Shown here piece by piece: positions 25,857 to 32,503 of a stretch of 45,051 nt of DNA. The stretch spans positions 1-45,051 of the forward strand of contig JAZLGV010000133.1 in the NCBI GenBank assembly GCA_045616505.1. The letters are read 5' to 3'. Made by a program: the position numbers and the translations under genes. The stretch's first letter is position 1, and each line of letters starts with the position of its first letter. Under the pieces are notes generated by a model. It had not been told where the DNA came from and did no database searches. It was given only the letters and a program-made list of their open reading frames with translations. The stretch comes from JAKSUT01 sp045616505. Lineage in GTDB: Bacteria > Cyanobacteriota > Vampirovibrionia > Gastranaerophilales > Gastranaerophilaceae.

Positions 25857-27198
25857 CGCAGAAGTTTTTGAAGAAAAATTATATAATTTGCTTTTAAATC
25901 ATCTTAATGAAAAATACGACATAGGTGAATATTTATCTTTGATAGAACAAGAGCCTGAAAATTCTATGCTTGTTTATGTTTTATCTCATGCGTATTTTTC
26001 TTTAAACCAAAAAGATTTGGCTGAACAATATTTGAAAAAAGCGCAAGCGATGAATACAAATATTGATTTTGATGAAAATTATGAAAATTTAAGTCTTGTT
26101 ATTTATTATATTTTTTCAACTATGACTTCTCAAGTAAATCCGTTTTGTGAAGAAGATTTTGAAGCAGAATTAAATATTGAAAATCCATCACTAAAAACAT
26201 TTGTTGATGTTGCTCAAAAATACACGCAAAGAAATGATTTGAGTAATTGTATCAGGGTTTGTAATTTAGCGTACGAAAAATTTGGAATTAAACCGAATGT
26301 AAAGTTTGAAGAAACAAGTGCTTTGTTGTACTCAAGAAGATTAAGCTCTGGATGGGATGGCAACGAAGAACGTTTTGATTTAGTTAGACCTCAATTAAAC
26401 CAATATGTTAATAAACCAAAATTTTCGTTGCAAAAAAATTACGGTAAATTGTATCTTTATCCCGTAACTCAAATCGGAGATACTATATTTTTTGTAAGAT
26501 ATATAAAAAAATTACAAGAAGAATATCCGAAATTAAAATTATTCACCGTTGCTGATTCTTCTTTAAAATCTTTGTTTGAAGTGAATGGTGTTCCTGTATA
26601 TGACCATGATACTTTAAGAAAAAACGAAATGGATTTTCAACAATCTTTTGAAGGTTTGCCTTGGGTGTTTAAAAATTCAGAATTCCCATATAGAGAAGGT
26701 TATTTGAAAGCAGACAAAAATCTTTCTGACGAATATAAAACAAAATATTTTAATAACGATTTGAGAAAAATTGGTATTGTTTGGAATTCTTCTGACAAAG
26801 ATAAGAGAAGTATGAATATTTTGAATTTTGAAAAAATGTTTAAGTCATACAAAAATACAAAATTTTATTCGTTGCAAAAGGTTTTGACAGAGGAAGAAAG
26901 AGAATATTTGAAAATCCATAATGTAGAAAATTTGGGTGAAAATTTCAAAGATTTTAACGATACAGCAGCCGCAATTTCAAATTTGGATGTTGTTCTTGGG
27001 TGTGATACTTCAGTTACAAATTTGTCAGGGGCGATGGGCGTAAAAACTATAATTGCACTTCCTCAAAATGCAGATTGGCGTTGGGGTGTGTATGAACAAA
27101 CTTCAAAATGGTATGCATCTGTGGAATTGTTTAGGCAAAAAATAGATACTTGTTTTGAAGAAGTTTTTGAAAGAATATATAAGAGATTAGAAGAATAA
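25849..27198 (+). CDS. TPR-containing GT9/GT41-like glycosyltransferase
   Basis: 449 residues starting MNNAEVFEEK; ATG 25849 lies inside the end of the zinc-ribbon gene, consistent with coupling, and an earlier in-frame ATG (25801) is rejected because it is deeper in that gene. The N-terminal third has helical TPR-like repeats (VYVLSHAYFSLNQKDLAEQYLKKA). The C-terminal half carries the heptosyltransferase/GT-B signature: YPVTQIGDTIFFVRYI, GIVWNSSDKDKRSMNI, and LGCDTSVTNLSGAMGVKT followed by ALPQNADWRWG, matching the DTSVAHLAGALG and P-x-x-DWRW of TPR glycosyltransferases. It likely glycosylates a protein or surface glycan from a nucleotide sugar. Confidence 0.85.
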   Translation: MNNAEVFEEKLYNLLLNHLNEKYDIGEYLSLIEQEPENSMLVYVLSHAYFSLNQKDLAEQYLKKAQAMNTNIDFDENYENLSLVIYYIFSTMTSQVNPFCEEDFEAELNIENPSLKTFVDVAQKYTQRNDLSNCIRVCNLAYEKFGIKPNVKFEETSALLYSRRLSSGWDGNEERFDLVRPQLNQYVNKPKFSLQKNYGKLYLYPVTQIGDTIFFVRYIKKLQEEYPKLKLFTVADSSLKSLFEVNGVPVYDHDTLRKNEMDFQQSFEGLPWVFKNSEFPYREGYLKADKNLSDEYKTKYFNNDLRKIGIVWNSSDKDKRSMNILNFEKMFKSYKNTKFYSLQKVLTEEEREYLKIHNVENLGENFKDFNDTAAAISNLDVVLGCDTSVTNLSGAMGVKTIIALPQNADWRWGVYEQTSKWYASVELFRQKIDTCFEEVFERIYKRLEE

Positions 27199-27222
27199 TA
27201 TAAATTTTAAAAGGGGTTTATA

Positions 27223-27924
27223 ATGAGAAAAGATGGAAGAAAAAATGACGAATTACGTCCTATAAGTTTTACTAAAGATTTTACAAAAAATGCAATGGGT
27301 TCAGTTTTGGTAGAGTTCGGTGATACGAAAGTTATTACAACTGCAAGTGTTGATTATTCAAAACCAAAATGGATGGATAAAGATGCTCAAAGTGGTTGGG
27401 TAACTGCGGAATATTCACTTCTTCCTTCTTCAACAGGTACAAGATGTAAAAGAGAACGCACTTCAGTTTCAGGTAGAACACAAGAAATTCAACGTTTGAT
27501 AGGTAGAAGTTTGAGAGCTTGCGTGGATATGACAAAAATTCCTGATGTAACAATATTGATTGATGCAGATGTTATTCAAGCCGATGGTGGAACAAGAACT
27601 GCAAGCATTTGTGGTGGGTATTTGGCGATGAAAATTGCAATAGAAAAGCTTTTAAAAGAAGGTGTTATAAAAGAAAACCCAATAATTGAACCTATAGCTG
27701 CAATTTCTGCAGGAATTGTTGATGGAGAAGTAAAACTTGATTTGTGCTATGAAGAAGATTCTTCTGCTCAAGTTGATTCAAATGTTGTTTTAACAAAAAG
27801 TGGAAAAATTATTGAATTTCAAACAACAGCTGAAGGTGAACCTTATGAAAAACATCAATTAGATGAGATTTTTGCTGTTGCAAGCAAAGGAATTTCAGAA
27901 ATTATTGAAAAATTAGAAGGCTAA
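27223..27924 (+). CDS. rph: RNase PH (tRNA 3'-processing phosphorolytic exoribonuclease)
   Basis: 233 residues, normal size for RNase PH, which trims tRNA 3' ends phosphorolytically as a hexamer. Signatures: MRKDGRKNDELRPISF (substrate-binding N terminus), GSVLVEFGDTKVI, EYSLLPSSTGTR, RTQEIQRLIGRSLR (conserved phosphate/RNA contacts), DADVIQADGGTRTASI (catalytic Asp region) and EFQTTAEGEPY. Ribosome site AAGGGG precedes ATG. It is 24 bases after the glycosyltransferase gene and probably in the same unit. Confidence 0.97.
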   Translation: MRKDGRKNDELRPISFTKDFTKNAMGSVLVEFGDTKVITTASVDYSKPKWMDKDAQSGWVTAEYSLLPSSTGTRCKRERTSVSGRTQEIQRLIGRSLRACVDMTKIPDVTILIDADVIQADGGTRTASICGGYLAMKIAIEKLLKEGVIKENPIIEPIAAISAGIVDGEVKLDLCYEEDSSAQVDSNVVLTKSGKIIEFQTTAEGEPYEKHQLDEIFAVASKGISEIIEKLEG

Positions 27925-27967
27925 ATTTTTACTTGTTAATTTATATTATGAATTAAATGTAAACATT

Positions 27968-27995
27968 TTGAGTTTATCTAAAAAAGTGATACAAT
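27968..27995 (+). promoter_or_regulatory. Promoter of the chemosensory operon
   Basis: TTGAGT (27968-27973), 16-base spacer, TACAAT (27990-27995). It would begin a leader of about 130 bases before the gene at 28137. It does not look like a sigma-28 (FliA) promoter, which would be expected if the operon were under flagellar control. The inverted repeat described next overlaps the -10. Confidence 0.5.
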
Positions 27996-28010
27996 GTTAT
28001 TAATGTATCA
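27987..28010. promoter_or_regulatory. Dyad overlapping the chemosensory promoter
   Basis: TGATACA (27987-27993) and TGTATCA (28004-28010) are perfect inverted arms with a 10-base gap, 17 bases centre to centre, covering the -10 and probable start site. This is the geometry of a dimeric helix-turn-helix repressor site. Confidence 0.5.
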
Positions 28011-28024
28011 TTCTATGTAAAAGA

Positions 28025-28058
28025 TTTTATTGAGTTTATTTTGTAAACATCAATAAAA
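28025..28058 (+). promoter_or_regulatory. Long hairpin in the chemosensory operon leader
   Basis: TTTTATTGA-GTTTA pairs with TAAAC-A-TCAATAAAA across a TTTTG loop, giving a 14-base-pair stem with one bulged A. No U-run follows, so it is not a terminator. A second short stem, TGCAC/GTGCA, follows at about 28073-28090. The leader does not match c-di-GMP (GEMM) or any other riboswitch class I can recall. Confidence 0.5.
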
Positions 28059-28136
28059 CTGGTATTTTGCACGGTTTGTTACAGGTGCATGATTAAGGCA
28101 TGCTTAAATAATAAATGAGGATTTAATATTACATAG

Positions 28137-29279
28137 ATGATAAGAATATGCTCGCTTGATTTTTTGAATAAGGACTTTTTCGAAACAGATGTGAAAACAG
28201 CTGACGGAAAAGTATTGCTTGCAGCGGGCGAAAAAATTACCCCAGAAGTTATTTTAGAGCTTTATTTTAAAGAGATTTATGTGGATAAACCTTTGGAAGA
28301 CGTTATTGTTCGTCCTATTGGTCCTAAACCTCAAGCTCAAACAATTTCAGAACCGTCTGAACAAGCTGTTAAAGCTGCTATTGAAGCTCTTGAACAACAA
28401 GAAGTAGCTGCGGCACAAGCACAACAGCAAGAACAACCTGTTCAAAAATTTGAGGATACAGGTGTGGATGACATCGTATTTGATACAAAAGATTTGGTAT
28501 CAAAAGAGGTCGAAGCTTCTACCGAAGATATGCAAAATGTTTCTGAAGCCCTTTCAAAAGAAGACGCTATCAGGTCAGAAATTGCAGATGCGGTTTCACA
28601 TCTTCAAAATGCAGAAAAACAGGAAGAAGAAAAGGTTGTTTTCCAAAATACTGCAAAACAAGAGTTGCCTGAACCTGAGCCAGAACAAGATAAATATGGC
28701 TCTATTCAACCACCTGAACCTGAGCCTGAACCAGAACCGGAACCAGTTGTTGCTGCTGCACCACCTGAACCAGAGCCAGAGCCTGAACCAGAGCTTCCAA
28801 AAGATACTGATCAACTTCCATTTGATGAAGACTTTATCGGTAAACTTGTTGCTATTACTGTTGAAGTCGGCAAATTGTTGAACTATGCTGGTGGAGAGTT
28901 AGAAGAATTAAAACAAGCAGCTTATAATTGTAATTTGGGCGTAATAAAATTTACTTATGGCGATTTGAAAACTCAAGATTTTGAAACTAGAAAATCTGCT
29001 GAAAGTTTCAATCTTGCTTCTCAAAAAGGAAGTATATCTCAAAATGCATTGAATGCAATTAAGTTGTATCCAGATAGATACAACAGTGCTGAGTTTTCTT
29101 TGAACAAAAGAATTCCATATACTCATGTGATAAATGTAATGTGTTATTATTTCCGTTTAAAATATTGTAATTTTGAACAAGAATTAATATTAGAAAAAAT
29201 GTTACAAGCAGGTGGTAACAAGTTTAATCCGTTCGTATTGCATAAATTCGTAAATGTGGTAAAGGGTATAAATGACTAA
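28137..29279 (+). CDS. Degenerate HD-GYP-like protein with acidic Pro/Glu linker, first gene of the chemosensory operon
   Basis: 380 residues. The N-terminal 50 residues (FFETDVKTADGKVLLAAGEK, ITPEVILELYFKEIYV) match the small beta domain that precedes HD-GYP domains. Residues about 60-230 are low complexity, with PEPEPEPE runs at about 176-222. The C-terminal 150 residues follow the HD-GYP scaffold: LEELKQAAYNCNLGVIKF where a LxxAALLHDIGK would stand (residues 261-270; the His-Asp is gone), IPYTHVINVMCYYFRLKY for IPxxxRIIAVADAYDA, and GNKFNPFVLHKFV for GTQFDPELVxAF. With metal ligands missing it cannot be an active phosphodiesterase; it may bind c-di-GMP or act as a scaffold. A GAGG lies rather far (16 bases) from the ATG. 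Confidence 0.72.
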   Translation: MIRICSLDFLNKDFFETDVKTADGKVLLAAGEKITPEVILELYFKEIYVDKPLEDVIVRPIGPKPQAQTISEPSEQAVKAAIEALEQQEVAAAQAQQQEQPVQKFEDTGVDDIVFDTKDLVSKEVEASTEDMQNVSEALSKEDAIRSEIADAVSHLQNAEKQEEEKVVFQNTAKQELPEPEPEQDKYGSIQPPEPEPEPEPEPVVAAAPPEPEPEPEPELPKDTDQLPFDEDFIGKLVAITVEVGKLLNYAGGELEELKQAAYNCNLGVIKFTYGDLKTQDFETRKSAESFNLASQKGSISQNALNAIKLYPDRYNSAEFSLNKRIPYTHVINVMCYYFRLKYCNFEQELILEKMLQAGGNKFNPFVLHKFVNVVKGIND

Positions 29280-30144
29280 TATAAACAAAGAAATATATAG
29301 TGAGTTTTTTCAAATATTTTCAAAAACAATAAATTCCACTTTGGTTAATTCGTTGGATGAAGATACTTGTGATGATATTCAAGTTGTTTTTAATGATTTT
29401 GAAGAAGTAAGAAATCCAGACGAAGTAAAAGATGGAAATGTTGTTTATTCGATGGATTTTGTAATTGGTCAAAAACAAGCTCGTGTGGTTGTTTTAGTTC
29501 AAGAAGAATTGATTTCTAGTATTTCTGATATTCAAACAGGTGGTAGCGGAAAACGTGCTTATAAAGGAAGTTTGTCAGAAATTGAAACGAATTCTGTATC
29601 AAGAATTCTTACAGGAATATTTAATGATGTTGAAAATGCCTTCCAAAACAGTTTTGATAAAAATTTAGTTTTTGGTACGACTTTTTCAACTTTTTTGAAA
29701 GAAGCTCAAGATTATTCAGATTGTTTATATGGTTCTTCGTTGGATTTATTGGCTTCTGCCGATGTTCAATTGTCTAAAGATTTAAAATTTAAAGTAAAAT
29801 TATTATTTAATGGTACATTTCTACAAACTTTAATGGAGGAGTTGGGCTATTCAGACTCAAGTACAACAAGAAGAAAAGAACGTTACAAAATCGATTTGGA
29901 TTGTTTGTCTGATGTAAGTATTAATGTTACTGCGGAATTGGGACGTACACAAGTTCCTGTAAAATTTGCACTTGAACTTACGAGTGGTTCTATAGTAGAA
30001 TTAGATACACAGAACAATGCAGATATAAAAGTTTTCGCAAACGGGCTTGAATTTGCATACGCTCAAGTGGTAGCAATAGAAGATAGTTATGCGTTAAAAA
30101 TAACGAAAATTATTTCGCAAGAAGAAAGAATGAGGTGTTTATAG
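29272..30144 (+). CDS. FliY/FliN-like motor-switch protein with SpoA domain
   Basis: 290 residues. The C-terminal 75 (about 212-286) are a SpoA/FliN domain: LDCLSDVSINVTAELGRTQVPV, then LTSGSIVELDTQ, IKVFANGLEFAYAQVVAIED and YALKITKII, each in the expected place. The N-terminal part (about 1-140) resembles the CheC-like middle region of FliY/FliM (VVYSMDFVIG, LSEIETNSVSRILTGIFNDVENAFQ). FliY receives CheY-P at the flagellar C-ring in other bacteria. Here no other flagellar gene is present in the window; SpoA domains also occur in type III secretion and in uncharacterised chemosensory systems. Start ATG 29272 overlaps the previous gene by eight bases. Confidence 0.8.
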   Translation: MTNINKEIYSEFFQIFSKTINSTLVNSLDEDTCDDIQVVFNDFEEVRNPDEVKDGNVVYSMDFVIGQKQARVVVLVQEELISSISDIQTGGSGKRAYKGSLSEIETNSVSRILTGIFNDVENAFQNSFDKNLVFGTTFSTFLKEAQDYSDCLYGSSLDLLASADVQLSKDLKFKVKLLFNGTFLQTLMEELGYSDSSTTRRKERYKIDLDCLSDVSINVTAELGRTQVPVKFALELTSGSIVELDTQNNADIKVFANGLEFAYAQVVAIEDSYALKITKIISQEERMRCL

Positions 30145-31079
30145 TGCTTTTTACATATATAGCTATATTACTTATTGTTTTTTCTCTTTTGTGGATTGGT
30201 ATATGGTTTTGGTTTTTCAGAATTGACGATGTTAAATTAAAAAAACTATCTGAAATCGGAAAACAAGCTTTTGATGCTGGTCATTTCAAAAAAGCAAAGG
30301 CAATCTTTGCTAAAATAATGAAAAAAGATAAATCTTTAGAATTGAAATATAAAATGGGTGTTTCAATGTTAGAACTTAACGAATTGAAACAAGCCCGTTC
30401 TTGTTTTGAAGCTATTTTGGGTGTAAATCCAAATCACGTTATGTCTATTTTAAAACTTGGTGAAGTAGAAAAAAGAGATAGAAATTATGCAAAAGCACTA
30501 GAATATTTTACTCTTGCTTTGAAAAAAGATCCTAAAAACATAATGAATTATGTAAACGTTGCAGAAATTTATTATTTAAATCAAGAATATCAAAAAGCAA
30601 TTGAAGTTTATGAAAAAGCATCTGAAATCAATCCTGATTATCCAGAAGTTATTTTAGGTTTGCTTTCTTGTAAAACTGAATTATGCAATTTGGATAGTGA
30701 ATATGTTTGTGATTCTTTGATAGAAGAATATGAAAAAGTAGAAAATCTAGTTGAAAGATTGCCAAAATATCATTTTGAAGTTGCAAAAACGCACGCAAAA
30801 TCAGGAAATGTTAAAAAAGCAATTGACCATTGTAAGAAAAGTGTTGAAAATAATCCTAATGATTTTGAGTCATATAGGTTGTTAGGTCTTTTGATGTTAA
30901 TTAGGCAAGATTATGATGCTGCAAAAGAAGCATTGACAAAAGCAATCAATATTTGTCCTAATAGCAAAGAAACACATAATATTTTGTCGTATGTTATGTG
31001 TCAACAGATGGAAGGTTTACCATTCCAAGCATGTCGTTTAGAATATTACGATTTGATAAAAGATATGCTAAAAAAATAA
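30144..31079 (+). CDS. TPR protein with N-terminal membrane helix
   Basis: 311 residues. One N-terminal hydrophobic helix (about 2-25, FTYIAILLIVFSLLWIGIWFWFF) anchors about six tetratricopeptide repeats (for example AKALEYFTLALKKDPKN, QKAIEVYEKASEINPDY, DAAKEALTKAINICPNS). The TPR face would be cytoplasmic if the helix is N-out, and a protein-binding role is likely. GTG 30144 shares one base with the preceding TAG and has GAGGTG six bases upstream; the alternative GTG 30135 sits on that site. Its place between the FliY-like gene and cheY suggests it belongs to the same machinery. Confidence 0.85.
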   Translation: MLFTYIAILLIVFSLLWIGIWFWFFRIDDVKLKKLSEIGKQAFDAGHFKKAKAIFAKIMKKDKSLELKYKMGVSMLELNELKQARSCFEAILGVNPNHVMSILKLGEVEKRDRNYAKALEYFTLALKKDPKNIMNYVNVAEIYYLNQEYQKAIEVYEKASEINPDYPEVILGLLSCKTELCNLDSEYVCDSLIEEYEKVENLVERLPKYHFEVAKTHAKSGNVKKAIDHCKKSVENNPNDFESYRLLGLLMLIRQDYDAAKEALTKAINICPNSKETHNILSYVMCQQMEGLPFQACRLEYYDLIKDMLKK

Positions 31080-31145
31080 AATATGGTATATTATATATAA
31101 TAAAGGTAAAATTTAGTTTGATATTAAATATGGAGTGAACAAATT

Positions 31146-31508
31146 ATGAGCAAAAAAGTATTAGTAATCGATGATTCGCCATTTGTCTGCAAAGCTGTAA
31201 TGAAGGCTCTTCAAGGAACTGATTATGAAGTAGTTGGAAATGCTTTGAACGGTCAATTGGGTGTAGATAAATACATCGAAACAAGAGCAGATGTAATTAC
31301 ATTAGACGTAACTATGCCTGTTATGGATGGCTTGGAAACTGCAAAGAAAATTTTTGAAATTAATCCAAATGCAAAAGTTATTATGCTTTCAGCAATGGGT
31401 GATGAAACATTGTTGAACCAAGCAAAAGAAATTGGTGTTCGTTATTTCTTAACAAAACCGTTCCAACCAGCTTCATTACAAGCAAAATTAGCAGAAGTTT
31501 TTCAATAG
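31146..31508 (+). CDS. cheY: CheY-like response regulator
   Basis: 120 residues, a single receiver domain. Acidic pocket DD(9-10)SP, phospho-acceptor Asp54 in ITLDVTMPVMDG, switch Ser in MLSAMG, and Lys in FLTKPF. It carries the phosphate from CheA to the output and is dephosphorylated by CheX in systems with no CheZ. The ribosome site is GGAG in AATATGGAGT. A 66-base gap separates it from the TPR gene, with a TATAAT at 31096-31101 that could add an internal promoter. Confidence 0.95.
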   Translation: MSKKVLVIDDSPFVCKAVMKALQGTDYEVVGNALNGQLGVDKYIETRADVITLDVTMPVMDGLETAKKIFEINPNAKVIMLSAMGDETLLNQAKEIGVRYFLTKPFQPASLQAKLAEVFQ

Positions 31509-31518
31509 GAGGTAAATT

Positions 31519-32022
31519 TTGGAAAACACAGAGACAGAAAATAAATTTGAAACATTATTTTCTCTTGCAAAACAATCTTTTGAAGAGATTATAATGGAAG
31601 TTACAGGTGAAGAAATTTCTTCAACTGATGCGTTTACAATTTCTGCAGAAGACAGATTATCATTGTCAATCATTATCGGTATTTCTGGTAATACAAATGG
31701 TAGAATTTTGTTGAATACATCAGTAGAATACGGTAAAAAAATAGCAGAAGCTATGAACTTTGGTGATCCTCTTGAAAATGAAGATGATTTACATGTTTAT
31801 TTGGCAGAGTTTGCTAATATGTTCTGCGGTCGTGCTGCTACACATATCAACAATGCGTTTGGAAAACGTGAACTTTGGATTAGCCCTCCTGCAATTTTCT
31901 CTGCAAGAGATTTAGACATTGTTACACCAAACGTATCTTCATTGAAAGCTTTCTATGATTGTAATCTAGGTAAGTTCATTGTAGATATGGGCTTTAGTGA
32001 GAATACTTATGACGAGTTTTAA
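31519..32022 (+). CDS. CheX-like chemotaxis phosphatase (copy 1, catalytic motif kept)
   Basis: 167 residues of the CheC/CheX/FliY phosphatase family, start TTG 31519 with a perfect AGGAGG six bases upstream. The family core IIGISGNTNGRILLNTS and the helix LAEFANMFCGRAATHIN hold the ExxN (E-F-A-N) catalytic pair that inserts into CheY-P. It therefore most probably terminates the CheY signal. It is ten bases downstream of cheY. Confidence 0.85.
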   Translation: MENTETENKFETLFSLAKQSFEEIIMEVTGEEISSTDAFTISAEDRLSLSIIIGISGNTNGRILLNTSVEYGKKIAEAMNFGDPLENEDDLHVYLAEFANMFCGRAATHINNAFGKRELWISPPAIFSARDLDIVTPNVSSLKAFYDCNLGKFIVDMGFSENTYDEF

Positions 32023-32497
32023 TGAAATCGACATATTTACCGCTGTTTTTGATGACATGTTTTCGTATATCGATTTAGGTCACAAATTCATGTGCGAAGT
32101 TCCTTCAAGCACTCTTGACTCAACAGAAGAGGTTAATATGCTTGTGGGTATTTCTGGTGATATGGAAGGTAACATTATGTTCGGGTACACTTTTAAAACT
32201 GCAAAAGAAATTGCGGCAAAAATGATAGGTGTTCCACAAATTCAAGAAATTGATAAATATTCAAAAGCTGCTTTGGCCGATTTTTATTCGGAATTTTGCA
32301 AGCAATTTGTTCATAAAGTAAAGGTCGAAACAGCTTTTAATTTATCATCAGGTGATAAGAATTACGTATTGTTATCATCAAATCCAACATATATCGCAGG
32401 AGAAGATATGGTTGGTGTTATAAGCAAAGTTCCTTCAAAAAAATTATTTTTTAAGGTGAACGGCGAAAAATTTGGTATAGCGTATAATTTGGAATAG
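32009..32497 (+). CDS. CheX-like protein (copy 2, catalytic motif lost)
   Basis: 162 residues; same fold as copy 1 (LVGISGDMEGNIMFGYTF; LADFYSEFCKQFVHKV). In the catalytic helix the ExxN is replaced by DxxS (D-F-Y-S), so phosphatase activity is doubtful; it may partner copy 1 as a heterodimer or bind CheY without acting on it. ATG 32009 lies 14 bases inside the end of copy 1; the in-frame GTG at 31997 is less likely. Confidence 0.78.
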   Translation: MTSFNEIDIFTAVFDDMFSYIDLGHKFMCEVPSSTLDSTEEVNMLVGISGDMEGNIMFGYTFKTAKEIAAKMIGVPQIQEIDKYSKAALADFYSEFCKQFVHKVKVETAFNLSSGDKNYVLLSSNPTYIAGEDMVGVISKVPSKKLFFKVNGEKFGIAYNLE

Positions 32498-32503
32498 AAA
32501 AAC

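Noticed and set aside
28059..28136. Possible c-di-GMP (GEMM) or other riboswitch in the leader of the chemosensory operon
   Set aside because: Only a short TGCAC/GTGCA stem is present; the conserved GEMM core and tetraloop receptor are missing and no known class fits.
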